Shown here in pieces: positions 22,952-34,066 of a stretch of DNA of 64,000 nucleotides. Within the stretch, counting starts at the first letter, position 1. Every line of letters begins with the position of its first letter. The notes under the pieces were generated by a model. It was not told the DNA's origin, did not search any database, and saw nothing but the letters and a program-made list of their open reading frames with translations. A program made the position numbers and the translations under genes. Origin of the DNA: Staphylotrichum longicolle (lineage: Eukaryota; Ascomycota; Sordariomycetes; Sordariales; Chaetomiaceae); NCBI GenBank assembly GCA_019096155.1, contig JAHCVI010000002.1:4154001-4218000 (forward strand), read 5' to 3'.

Positions 22952-24693
22952 TCACCTCGACTCAATGATAGCCTCCAACGCCTCTCCCAGCGCCACCTCG
23001 TCATACCTCACCACCCTGCCCTTCCCCCCTCCCCCTTCCATCACCCTCCCCGCAACCTTGACACACCGGATCCCCAACCTCCCCAGCTCCTCCACGTCCA
23101 CGACGGGCCCCTCCCCGCCGTCGTCCTCCAGATACACCAAGTGGCTCACGTACCGCCTCAGCACCTCCTCCCTCCCCACCAGCTCGGGCATCCAGCTCTC
23201 CACGCACGCCCGCGCGATCGCCGCCACGAAGTCCCGCGCGCTCATCGCCTCGCGCCGAGGCCCCGTCTCCCGGTCCAGCCGCGCGTTGAGGATCAGCACG
23301 CGGCGGCGGATGTGCGGCGCCTCGCCGATGGCCTGCCCGACCTTGCGCAACACCAGGCTCGGCACGATGCTCGTGTACAGGCTGCCGATGCTGTAGACGA
23401 CCGTGTCGGACGCCGCGAGCGCGTCCACCACCTTGGGGTTGGCCGTCGGCGCGATCTCGTGGCCGTACGGGTTGATGTACCACAGCCGTTCGATGCGCGC
23501 GGGCAGGTCCTCCTCGTCGTGCTTGCTGAAGGCGATGTTGGGGCGGCGCAGCGCGGGCAGCGAGCCCGGGAGGTTGGCGTCCTCGATGCGGTCGTGGTCC
23601 GAGGCGGTGAGCTGCGGCGCGGTGAGCGTGTCGTCGGGCAGGGCGGTGGGCGCGGACGGGTGCGAGATGGCGACCTGCCCCGCGATGGTGGTGCCGTCGC
23701 GCAGGCCGGCCGAGATGTGGTGCGTGAAGTTGGAGTTGATGGCGGGGAGGACCGAGGTGGAGGCGGGGATGGAGCAGATCATGGAGAGGAGGTAGATGGC
23801 GGACTCGAAGGAGCCGGTGAAGATCCGGGCTCTGGGGAAAGGGGGTTAGGAAGGTAAGTTCGTCTTTGGGGGTGTGATAGAAGGTTTGGAGATGAGAAAG
23901 GGGTGATGGCGTACCCGGCCAGGAACATGTTGCCCACGCTGGCGCTGGCAAAGTTGAAGACATTTGGCGGTCTCGCCCTCTTGACAATCTCGAGGTTCAG
24001 CGTGTTGAGGACAGACCGGATGAGCTCCCTCTTGGGGCTGGAGATGAAACCCCAGAGCAACGACCGTGACTCGACGATATCGAGCCATTCGGACCGCGCC
24101 TTCAGCGGGTCCGGGTCCAGCCGGTGCTCAAACAGCAGCTTGAGCGCCGACATCTCCTTGTCGTCGTCATGGTTGGGGATGAGCCGGACGAGGCGACCTG
24201 ACACACGAATTAGAATCCGGCCCCTTGCATCTGCGTCAAAACTCACTCCGAATATCACCAACACCTGTCGTAAACAAATGTCAGCTGACTTCTCTTTGCC
24301 CTTCCTTTCTGCCGATCAACACATCATCAGCCTCGTTCACACTCACTCGGCCCACCGACAAATCTGATCAACTCAGACGAACTGCCGCCATTGTCGCTGA
24401 TGGGAATGACGTAATTCAGCTGGCACCGTCTCTTTTCCACGATCTTGTTGAAGACATCCACGAGGCTGTTGGCAGCCGTGCCTGGTGAGAAAAGGGGTAC
24501 GTCAGCGAGACTTCATCCGGGACCCTCATGATGGCAGTTTTGCCCCGGACACACCTTCCGGGCCTCGTATCTTGAGACTCCGGGTGTGCGCATGTGACAA
24601 AAGTGACAAAAGTGACGGGTGTGACATACCTCCGGAGAAAACAGTGATGCCTAGCTTTTTGCCATTTCCATTACCGTTGGTGTCGTCAGCCAT
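22952..24693 (-). CDS. CofD/YvcK-like (UPF0052) protein
   Basis: Five exons (24693-24630, 24481-24347, 24264-24247, 24197-23915, 23831-22952) join in frame to 459 residues. All introns are GT-AG. Exon 3 is only 18 nt and encodes part of VGDIR. The joined N terminus reads GITVFSGGGTAANSLVDVF, the glycine-rich nucleotide/phosphate-binding start of the CofD family. It is followed by VIPISDNGGSSSELIR, GDIRSRLVRLIP and FNFASASVGNMFLAG. In bacteria and archaea the family includes 2-phospho-lactate transferase (coenzyme F420 synthesis) and YvcK/GlmR, which controls cell-wall precursor metabolism. Fungi are not known to make F420, so the activity here is unknown. No signal peptide or membrane helix is seen. 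The reading frame is clean. Confidence 0.85.
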
Positions 24694-26677
24694 CGCCAAA
24701 GCTCAGAGGCCAATTCGTCAAGATGAGTGCCTTTGGGTGTAATTATTTAGTCGTAACGAGTGCAGGGGAATAGCACGTGGGTGTAAGTTGCGGTGCTGAG
24801 GCGAGGCTGATGGATCGAGATTCCCGTCGCTAATCGATACCCCTGAACGATAAGCTTCTGGGCTGCTTCCAGGCTGGCCAAGCCATTTATAGCGTTGCCA
24901 TGGCCACCATCAGCGCATTGAAGCATCGCCTCCCCTGACGGGCCTACGGCGGCTCTGCACTGTTCGCACTCAACAACTTCCTCAACGTGTCAACTTCGTA
25001 TTGTAATTCTCTTCAAGTCCGCGTGAAACAAAGGATTCATCTTGTGAATTAGTAGAGTTCTGGCCACATTGCAGACTCCCACAGAAAACAGCCTTTGAGG
25101 AGGAGTCACCGGTAAATTTACGGAAATTTGGTGGCCCCCTGAATCGTCATCACGAGCACGCAAAAGGAGGCTGTGCTTTAAGACAGGGCCGCCAACAAGC
25201 CGTCAATTCAGGAAGGTCAATCAGAAGTGCCCAGAATAGACGCAAGAAACAGTAAACCAGCAAGGCTAAGAACATGTAACGTTTGAACAACACAATGTCA
25301 CAAACCCTCCAACTCCACCCCTAGGTGTTCCGCTCAGGGCAAAATCAACCCCTGAACAAGCCTTCCCAGGTCTTCAGGATCCGCCCAAGAATGTCAACCA
25401 CCACCCCAAATCACGGCGTGCAAGAAACCGAAAACACACTACAAGCGCAAAGCTTTTTGATACATAAATCTTGTCAAACAATCACCAAGGATGCCAAAAC
25501 AGACAAAGCAACACCGCCCATGATTCACAAGCACTCAGCAAACCTAGCCCACCTGCCATGCACTGCCCTCATAACCCGGAGTCGGCACACCCCCTATCAG
25601 ACCACCTATGTACATACAATAAACCCTGTCGCAATTCAAATGCTACGCCTAAAGGGCAACCAAGATACAACAAGTCAGGGTACTGTACATACATAGACAA
25701 GAGGAGCATGATGCGTCGACTCCCAACTCCCCGCAACGCCGTGCAAAAAAGTGAGCTGTGATAAAAAAGCCCATGTGTGTTGACTAAACACTGTACATGA
25801 TGCGTCAAAGTAAATAACGCAGAACTCGGGAGAAAGAGGGCCAAAGAAAACAAGATGCGGTGAAGAAACATAAGTAAAGCATTAGAACGGCAACAACAAA
25901 AAAAGGAAAAGAGAAGAGGCAAACAACAACAACAACGACGACATAAAATATCGCAGAGCTCAGCTTTCAACCCCGCTGTCCGGTCTACCTAACCCTCTGC
26001 CTTCCACTCTCAATACAAGCCAGAGGATGAGGAAGGCACGGAGCTGGGCTTCGCTTCCCTTCTCTTCTTTCATACCAACAACCACCACAACAACAGCAGT
26101 AGCAACAGCAGTAGCAGCAGCAGCAGCAGCATAGTTTCAGTTCAACAAAACAAGCAGGCAGGCAGACCGGCAAGCAGACAGACAACAAGAGCAGCAGCGA
26201 AAAAAACAGAATCTCTTTGGCAAACAAAACCATCGATCAAATGGAGCCGAGCCGAACGGATTCGCTTTCCCCCCTCTCTAAACCCCTCGCCCAACATCCC
26301 CTCTCGCCTCCAACCTCCCTCCATCCCCCCGGACTCCTTTCCTCCCCTCCCCGCCCGTTCCCCTCTTACTCCCCCAACACACCACGCCTTTCCTTCTTCC
26401 CCCCCACCCACTCTTCCCTCATCCGTCTTCCCCTTATCAACCACCCAGCTCATTCATCCAACCCAGAACGCAACTCAACCCCCTTCTTTCCAACCCAAAC
26501 ATCAACTGGCGCACCGTCCTCGGTCACACCGCGGTCAACATACCCCCCACCGCCACCCCACTAACACCGGCGCTGACACCGGCGCCGACCCCGGCATTGA
26601 CACCGGCACCGGCATCCCCGCCAAGACACACCCCCGACGCGAACCCCAGGACGACGGCCCTGTCATCACCCCCGTCC
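24694..26677. other. Intergenic region, CofD-like promoter and Btz 3' flank
   Basis: Left part: promoter of the CofD-like gene. Right part: 3' flank of the Btz gene, with CAA/CAG repeats (25925-25945, 26090-26131). Just beyond the Btz stop is a run of ACACCGGCGC-like units (26565-26615). No gene is supported. Confidence 0.5.
26091..26131. repeat. CAG/CAA-type trinucleotide repeat
   Basis: Imperfect CAG, CAA and TAG-interrupted triplet run in the 3' flank of the Btz-domain gene. Six CAG-type triplets are contiguous near its right end. Confidence 0.8.
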
Positions 26678-29012
26678 CTACTGGGGATAATAAGCCATCG
26701 GCTGCTGGTAATAAAACGCGTCCGGGCTGGGCGTCATCATCCCGCCCATGCCGCCCATGCCTCCCATGCCGCCCATCCCGACCCCGACCCCCACCATCCC
26801 CCCCGGCGGCACGGCATACGCCGCCGCCGGCGGGTACCCCTGCATCGGCGCGCCCACAGCGACCTGCGGCGGAGGCGGCGGCGGCGGGGCGTAGTAGTCG
26901 TAGTAGACCGTGCCCTGCGATTCGCGGGGTTCGACCATGTTCTGCTGTTGTTGCTGTAGTTGTTGTTGTTGCTGCTGTTGCTGGGGTGTGCCCTGTGCGG
27001 CGGTTTGGACGTCGGGCTGTTGTTGTGCGTAAGGAGCTGGCTGCTGCAGTTGTTGTTGGGCGGCTGGCACGAAGGCCCGCGGGGGCGCGTTGGGGGCCAT
27101 AGTGGCGGTGGTGAATGGCTGGGGGTAGTAAAAGCCTTGTTGTGGCTGCATCGTCGAGTATGGCTGGCCGTAGAAGTTGGGTTGGGCGTAGGCGTTGGGC
27201 TGGAACGGCGCCGCGTGGACCGCGCGCTCGGGGATCTGAGAAAGGGGCGTCGAGGATGAGAACTGGGACTGGTAGGAGGGATTGCGCGCGTGCGAGTCTT
27301 GGACAAATGCGTTGGGCAGCTGCGGCGGGACTTGCTGGTGGAAGGCTTGTTGGTAGGGGGCGGGAGCGTTTGCGGCCTGATGGGCAGGCGACTCGATGTT
27401 CTCGACTGAGACAGTCTTCTGCGGCCGGGGTTGGTGCATGGGAATGCCGTTTGGCCGGATCTCCTGGAATGCAGGCCTCTGAGGAAGCGGGTGTGTCTGG
27501 GGCTGCGGCAGCTCGCTGATGGACGGCTCTGGCATCTTTGGGAAGGCATCCGGCCTGGGAGGCATGGGCATGGCGGCGACCGGCGGTTGGGCAAGCGGCG
27601 GAAGGCGGACGACGGGGCGCGAGTTGTCGACCGGGTGAGGGGCCCGCGAGATGGTTGAGCCCGTCGGCGAGAGCATGAATTCTCGGCCAATATCGGGGGC
27701 AATCGACGACCGGCGGCTCAGGGCAATGCTGGGCGAGTACATGCTCCCATAGACGCTTCCACCCCAGATGCTCGTGCCGCGCGAAAACATGCCCGAGCCC
27801 AGCACCGACCGCGGGCCTTTACCCCGCGTCCGTTGTTGGTTCGGGCGCATGGCTCGTGGGATGAAGATGAACGACCTGTCGCTAGCCGGGAAGATGTAGC
27901 GGGGCATGACGGGTGGGTCGTGGTCTGGGATCGAAATCCGTACGGGCTTGTCGCGACGCAGCGGCGGGCGGTGGTCAGGCAGCTTTGTATACTGCTTTAG
28001 GGCAACGCCCGGGAACAGCTTGGGTGCGCCCACGGATGGAATAAAAACCCTGATAGTGGCGTTTCCAATGTGCTTCTCGGTCGACATGGCTCGGTTGATG
28101 GGCGTCTTGCTTGTGGGTGCGGTCGGGATGACGCCGTTACCGTTCGGCGGCCCTTCGTTATTTGCGAGGTAACGGGTCTGTCGAGGTGGCTGAGGGGCAG
28201 CGACGACTTCGTGCATGTCATGTTTCCATACCCCGTTCGTAACGGGGTCTGGGACATTGTGCACCTGGCTATACGTGGCAATGGCAGTCAGCATCGGTGG
28301 TGGAGCAGCTCCGACCAGTTGGGGAGGCGGGCGTTTTGACATACCTGATGGGGGCGAAGTGGTTTCCAAACGCCCCTCGGCCCCGGCCACGAGCACCCCT
28401 TGGGAAGGGCCGGAAGCCGTTCGCGGCAGGGCCGGCATGCCGATGATCGTGCAGGAAGAAAGCCCCCCTGTTTGGGACAAAGGTTGGGTCCTCGTCCCTC
28501 CTCCGCCTGTACTCTTCATGCTCGCGCCGCTTCACCTCCTGCTGCGGCAGCCGTGGTTGTTGGTGGGCAGCGGCGCTTGAGCTCACGACAATCGGGGCGG
28601 CGTCCTTAGCGGGCGGCGCCTGTTTGATGTCGTCAAAGTGCAGCTCGTCAACCCTGTTTTCCTTGTCGGCAAGCGACAGCCTGCTGAGCGTGGACTCGGC
28701 ATCGGCGATGACGGGCTGGACGGGCCGCGCCGCTGGGCTCTTGAGGGGCTCCGAGCCAGTCCGGCGGCGCAAGCCGGGCTTTGGGTGGCCGTTGCCGAGG
28801 GCCTTCCGGGCGTTGGGCGACGTGGGCGACGCATCGTCGATGTTGCTCGTATCGCTATCATCGGCGGGGTCGTGCTCGTCGCTCCCGATGGAGCCGTCCG
28901 TCACGGAGTCATCGTCGAGGTCGGGCATGGCCTCGGGACCGCCGTCGTCCTCATCCTCGATGCGGCGGCGGTGGCCGATGATCTTCCTGCGTCGTGTGCC
29001 CGCTGCGGCCAT
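26678..29012 (-). CDS. Btz/CASC3-like protein, predicted eIF4AIII partner
   Basis: Exons 29012-28345 and 28268-26678 encode 752 residues. The 76-nt intron has GTATGT, a GCTGAC branch site and a TAG acceptor. Near residues 180-215 the sequence EEYRRRRDEDPTFVPNRGAF, followed by FFLHDHRH, matches the Btz (SELOR) motif by which Barentsz/CASC3 binds the exon-junction-complex helicase eIF4AIII. An RG-rich stretch follows (RGARGRGRGAFGNHFAP). The N terminus is basic then acidic. The long C-terminal half is disordered: Pro/Gln-rich with a Q8 run, seven prolines and a GMGGMGGMGG repeat. The likely role is mRNA localisation, translation or quality control linked to splicing. The function of the fungal protein is inferred from the motif alone. 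UPF1, the nonsense-decay helicase, lies about 14 kb to the right but this is not a cluster. Confidence 0.85.
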
Positions 29013-31390
29013 TGCGTGTGAAAGCGGGCCCGGCTCGGCGACGAGTCGGGCGGGAGAGGGACCGGGTGCACCTGGGCGCGGAGGTGCGGGGGGTTGCGAT
29101 GACGTCGAGGCGGCTCGAACATGCGTCGGGGGAGGTGGACGGCGAGCCTCTGCGGGTTCGGGGGTCTCGTATATTCTCTCCCGAGGGGAAAGGAGGAGCG
29201 TGGCTGCGGCCGGAACCGTCCTGCGGTTGCAGAATCAACCGATGGTGAAGGCAGGACAGGCAGGACAGGCAGAGCACGTCGGGACTTGCAGAATGAGCAA
29301 ATCCAGCACAGGCCGGGAAGAAAGTGCAAGCTTGGAGAGGAGACAGCGACGGGTGCAAAGTGCAGCTCCGATCTGGATGGGATACCCCGGGTCTGGGCTG
29401 CGAAGGCTGCGAGGTAGCGCGAGTCTCAGCAAGCCGCAGGCAGGGCTGTCCAGGCCTGCGCGAGCAACCGTGCTCTCGGAGTGGTCGACTTGCTGGTCGA
29501 CTAGACGGCAAAAATGGAGACGGCAGAGGCGAAGGACTGCAGCAAGTGCAGCTCCTCAGGTGCTTCGTGGGGAGAACGGCCGAGGGAAACACGAATTGGG
29601 GATCGTGGCCAGGACAGGCCTCTGCACTGGATCAGCAAGGCTGCGCGCGGCGGATGGCGTTGTTCCTTTTTTTTTTTTAGACTCCTCCTCACGGAATGGA
29701 GTTGAATTGAGCCTGCGTTTGGGGATCAGAGCGGCTTGGGCTGGACTGCCACAGGAAAGTGCATGGTGGGAATAGCCTGTGTCCGCTTCCAGCTAGCGTT
29801 AATTGACAGCATCTTCGCACCGCGCCATCGTCTGCAGCCGATCCCACTTCCCTGTCTCGACTTACCTAAGTTAGTTATCAGCAAACAACAGCAATCGGCA
29901 GGACGTTTTCTTCCCAAATGCAACACCGGTAACAACGGGATATGCCCGAATGCTAGCCGCTGTTTCTTCGGATTCCTCGGAGCCCAGTCTGTGACTTTTC
30001 GCTGGGCTTTCCCATGTGCAACCACACAAAGCCAACGCGCATGTCACGTCTGGAGTTGTGTGGATGGCGCGCCCGCCACGAATCTCCCACCAGGAAACGC
30101 GGGAGCGCGATGATGCACAGAGAAGCCTCGTTGGCTGCCTGGCAAACCAAAAGCCATCCCACCTTTTCAGGGCTATTTGTCGCGTACAAAGCCCGCGTCG
30201 AGCTGTCGCGGGGTCGACTCACAGTCCGCTTTCAACAGTCATCAACCAATCGAGACAGCAACCCTGCGTTGTCAGGGCACGCGCCACCCCCATCAAACAT
30301 CAGATGCTCGGGATATCCTGTCTGCAGCACGTATTCTTGAAGTCATCCGCCAGCAAATAGCTAGAGCTGCCCCGGCCAACTAGCCCTACCCACACAAGCT
30401 CCAGGGTCTGGGAACGGTCAACTGGAGCCTCACGCTGGGCCGTCCATGGTTTCCGACACACCAATGACGAGCACATGCCGCAATGGCACTCGCGATCTAT
30501 GGGTGGGTGTCACCGAGTCTTTTAGACCTGCACCCCAATATGACGACCGCCCTATGATGCGGCAGCACGTCGAGGCTCCGCGGTGGTCGACACAAGTCGG
30601 CCCTTGGCGGTGCTGCTGCCCTGGAGACGAGCAGACGAGAACGCTCATTAATATGGAGCACCCCAGTGGGCCAGATGTTGTATCCCAAAGCCAGCAGGCA
30701 GTCAACACAGAGACGGCTTGAGCAGGGAATGTTCAGAGAAATGCCCAACATGGAAGTCCTTATATCCAGGCTTCATGCCGGATCGAGTGTCCGCTGCAAA
30801 GTACCGATGGCATGCTTGGTAAACCACCCCACATTGGACCCCTGCAAGCTTGTCCAAGAGCTCAAACTTGCACAAGTTGCCCCGAGTTTCTCACGTAAGA
30901 CATCGACTTGTTCTATCGTCGGCTTCAAGAGGCACACTTGGAAAACTACCAAGGCAGTCATGAGCTCTGCCACTCTGCCCTGGTAATTAGTCCTTCGTAA
31001 CTCTCAGCACAAGCTACTTGTGATATGTATCTGCTGTTCCTCCTGCACACAGCCAGCCCCCAGACTCAACCAAATTCTGCCACTTCTTATCGCCAGATTC
31101 AAGACAAGAGTCTCAAATCAACTGACTCCAACCACCCATCGAGCCATCTAATCCCCCTTGTAGTGGTATTTCACCCGGCGTCGAAGCTCTCACCTAATCC
31201 TCTTCTCTGAGCTCTTCTCTGTCTCGGCATGCTTGTCAAGAAAGTGGAGACTAAAACGTCCACTCCTAGAGTCCCAGTCCCGGTCCCAAGCAGTCTCCCC
31301 CAACCCACTAGGCGGCCATGTGAATGCAAACCCACCAGTTTTGTAAACCCTCACTCCACACCACCAAAGATATCCACAACACAATTCCAC
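29013..31390. other. 2.4 kb gene-poor stretch upstream of the Btz gene
   Basis: Frames here are GC-rich shadows without domains, except for short unsupported ones. A T10 run occurs near 29668. The left part should be the Btz promoter and leader, and the right end leads into the tRNA gene. Nothing else is recognised. Confidence 0.5.
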
Positions 31391-31507
31391 GGCAAGGTGG
31401 CCGAGCGGTCCAAGGCGCCAGGTTCAGGTCCACCTGAATTAGCATCTTTCTCCCAAAGATTTCCTGGTCTCAGTAATGGGGCGTGAGTTCGAATCTCACC
31501 CTTGTCA
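31391..31507 (+). tRNA. tRNA-Leu(CAG) with 33-nt intron
   Basis: A 7-bp acceptor stem (GGCAAGG with CCTTGTC, one G-T pair) is followed by discriminator A at 31507. The D arm carries the A box TGGCCGAGCGGTC and the T arm is GTGAG-TTCGAAT-CTCAC. The anticodon stem is CCAGG/CCTGG and the anticodon CAG lies at 31425-31427. The intron starts one base after the anticodon (31429-31461, boundaries by pairing). It contains ACCTGAA, which can pair with the anticodon-loop bases TTCAGGT, the usual anticodon-intron helix. A long variable arm (TCTCAGTAATGGGGC region) fits a leucine tRNA. CCA is not encoded, as usual in eukaryotes. Confidence 0.93.
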
Positions 31508-32105
31508 AAGTTGTCAGTCATATATCATCGACATGTGATTGTTTTTGCAGGTGTCTGCTTTGGCATTTTCATTTTCTTGGATTGCTTTCCTCTCACCCTT
31601 TTGCCCCGGTCAACCCTCCTACCCTTCTTTTTTGTTTCTTTCCTCGGCTACAAGAGACATGGTTTCCTCAAGACGTTCACTCGTCTACCTGTCTGTTTTG
31701 AAGTAACATGCCCGGGACTCTCTGGTCGCTTGATGTACCGACACGATGACAGCGAATCGTGGAATACATCAATACAGCGTAAAGAAATCAAGATCAGCAT
31801 AGGTTGAAGGGGTAAGAGTCAACATAGCGCGAAAGACTAAGGGTCAACATAGGTTAAAGGAGGAAGAGTCAACTTAGCGTTCAAGTAGTAAGGGCTGGCT
31901 TCGCAACGCAAGTCCTTCACAGTACCAAGCATCGGGCACCATTGAATATATTCCACTGCCACCAGAATCCAGACTCCCGTCTACTCCCATACTTAAAACA
32001 AACACAGCGGTTTTGACCTTCTACAGACACCCCTTTCCCACAGACTTCGCCAACACCCTCAACAATACCTCATCAATGCTCATACATATATGTGTCCGTT
32101 GAGGC
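31508..32105. other. tRNA 3' flank with minisatellite, protease 3' flank
   Basis: T-rich runs just past the tRNA (TTGTTTTTG near 31538, CTTCTTTTTTG near 31623) could serve as RNA polymerase III termination signals, although no perfect T5 adjoins the gene. A minisatellite occupies 31764-31890. No coding sequence is supported. Confidence 0.5.
31764..31890. repeat. Degenerate minisatellite, ~25-bp unit in two alternating types
   Basis: Five units can be aligned: 31764-31790, 31791-31814, 31815-31839, 31840-31864 and 31865-31890. Each has a core like AGRGTCAACATAG. Units 2 and 4 continue as GGTTRAAGGRG, and units 1, 3 and 5 continue as CG followed by an A-rich end. The repeat is therefore an approximately 50-bp dimer. 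It is non-coding and is the only clear tandem array of this length outside genes in the left half of the window. Confidence 0.75.
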
Positions 32106-33685
32106 TTAATTAGCGACGCCCGAGATATCCCCATACGAGGACTTGACAAAGATCCTCTCCACGTCCTTCTCCAGCTCCGGCGCAACAAGCGGCATGGCGT
32201 TCAGCTCAACGTTCTGCGTCTTGGTCACCTTGGGCACCGCGCCAAAACGCATGTTGCCCTTGTCCCAGATCTGTACACACACACACACAGTTAACAGTGG
32301 TCCTCCTCCAACAAAGAAAGAGCTTGTATCGGATGAAGAGTGAACTCACCGCGTACACCGACCGCAAAAACGCATCCCCCAACACATCAAACGGGCACTC
32401 CCCGCGCGACTGCACCGCGCCATACCACCACCTCCCTCCCTCCTCCCCCTCCCCCTCCTCCCCGCCACGGGCGCAAACACCAAGTCCTGCTTCTGCACCA
32501 CAAACTCCGGCCGCCGACCGCCACGCGGAAGTCGGGCAGCTCGTCCGGCGCAATGCCGCGCGGCACAACCCACCCCTGGTGCCGCTCCGCGTACTCAGCG
32601 CCGCGGATCTGCGCGTACAGCGCGTCGCACACCTCGTCCGACAGCAGGGATCAGCGCCGTGCCCGTGTCGGCGACGGCCCGGTTGCCCGGCCGCGACACA
32701 ATGGTCGTGGTGCCGTTGACGGTGGCCGTCTCGCTGGCAAACATCCACAGGCCGGTGGACTCGTCGAGGGGGGCCCAGTGGATGCCTTTCTCTTCTCCCT
32801 CGGAGCCGTTGTTGGCGAGGTCGCTGTCGATCCAGCCGAACGTGTAAAAAGACTTGGGCGCCGCCGGGTCCGGGTCGCGCGTGCTGTACATGGCGCAGGT
32901 GAAGACGCCGGCCTCGACGGGGATGTCTTCCTGGCGCATGACGTTCTCGAAGGGGGTGTTGTGCGGGAAGGGGTTGCCCTTCCAGTGGATGGTGTTGAGC
33001 TTGCGGAAGGCGAGGCCGAGGATGCCGTCCATGGTGCCGTCGGTGAATTGCGGAGAGAGGTGCTCGGCGGGCTGGATGGCTTGGTCTTTGATGGTGAGGC
33101 CGCCGAGGGAGAGCACGTCGTAGCCGACGGTGCCCGACGCTGAGGAGCCGTCGCCGCGCTGGATCTTCCAGGTCGCATCTGCGCAGGTTTTGAAGCTGGG
33201 TGACTTCTTGGGGTCAAAGTTCTTGTGGATGTTTACCTGTGCGCCTTCGTGTCAGTAGCGATTGGTGACGGTCGGGTTCTCTTGAAGGGTCATACCCAGA
33301 GGTCGGAAGAGCCCGTGTCGAAACCCACCAGAACTTTCTGGGAGGGCTTGGTTCCAATCGACACCGGGCACAGGTACTCAGGGTCGGTTTGCTGGTCCTC
33401 AGCCCTGACTTCGCCGGGCTCCTCGGAGCCCTCGACTTTCTTGAAGAGGCCTTCCCACACATGGCCCGGCTTGACCCCTGGCGCAGTCTTGCCGGTCGGC
33501 TCTCCGGACTCGGTGTACTTTTGGAAGTACGGGCCCGGCTTGGTGGGCTGGAAGCCGAAGCGGTTCAATGCCCAGACGTAGGACTTGGTCCCATTGCTTT
33601 GATAGTTGCGGTTGGGGATGGCCATGACCTTCTGCAGGCCACGGCTCCTGCGGAAGTTGGCCTGGGCCTTCAAGACGTCCTCCAT
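32106..33685 (-). CDS. Pepsin-like aspartic protease (frame breaks near C terminus)
   Basis: A1-family peptidase: both catalytic motifs are present, FDTGSSDLWV at the end of exon 1 and ADTGTALIP downstream. Exons: 33685-33296, 33236-32350 and 32270-32106. Both introns are GT-AG. The third exon ends with IFVKSSYGDISGVAN. The second exon must change frame to stay coding. About two bases are missing at the ALIP site (~32650), leading to EVCDALYAQIRGAEYAERHQ. One is missing near 32520, leading to EFVVQKQDLVFAPVA, and one in the G-rich run near 32465, leading to CPFDVLGDAFLRSVYA. All are deletion type. The first in-frame ATG is 33685. The open frame extends ~57 codons further without an ATG, so an upstream exon is possible. 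No signal peptide is visible, so secretion is unproven. The loop with EEGEGEEGG is unusual. Confidence 0.72.
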
Positions 33686-34066
33686 TTGCGTATTGGGATG
33701 GCTTCCTTGATGTTGAGACGGTTCCGTGGTGATGAGTTGGGAGAGTTCCTTGACCAAATGTAGCAGAGGAGCTGCCTTGATTGTGTGCGGAAAGTGGCCA
33801 AAGTTTGGTTGAGGGGATCTGGGAGCTAGTGAGTACCTATCTTCTGGATGTTAAGTAGAAAGAATCACTGGCTTCTCTGGGTTATGGAAAGCACGGTGCT
33901 GTGAAAAGTGGCGTGTAATGCGTCGGGGAGGCACTTGGCCGGGACATGACCTTGGAAAGTGGTGGTGGAAACCCCATGTTACACTTGCCCTCCAGCCCCA
34001 AGCCTTGATATCAGGGCAGTCACAAGTCAGATACCCGTGGACGTGCCTGCCTGCTTGAAGCTCAGT
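33686..34066. other. Protease upstream region / ADC lyase 3' flank
   Basis: Open in the protease frame back to a stop near 33855 but without an ATG, so it may hold an unrecognised first exon. No other feature is seen. Confidence 0.4.

Noticed and set aside
26597..26959. Frame with LTPALTPAPTP-like repeats
   Set aside because: Overlaps the Btz 3' end antisense. The repeat comes from a short GC tandem run, with no other support.
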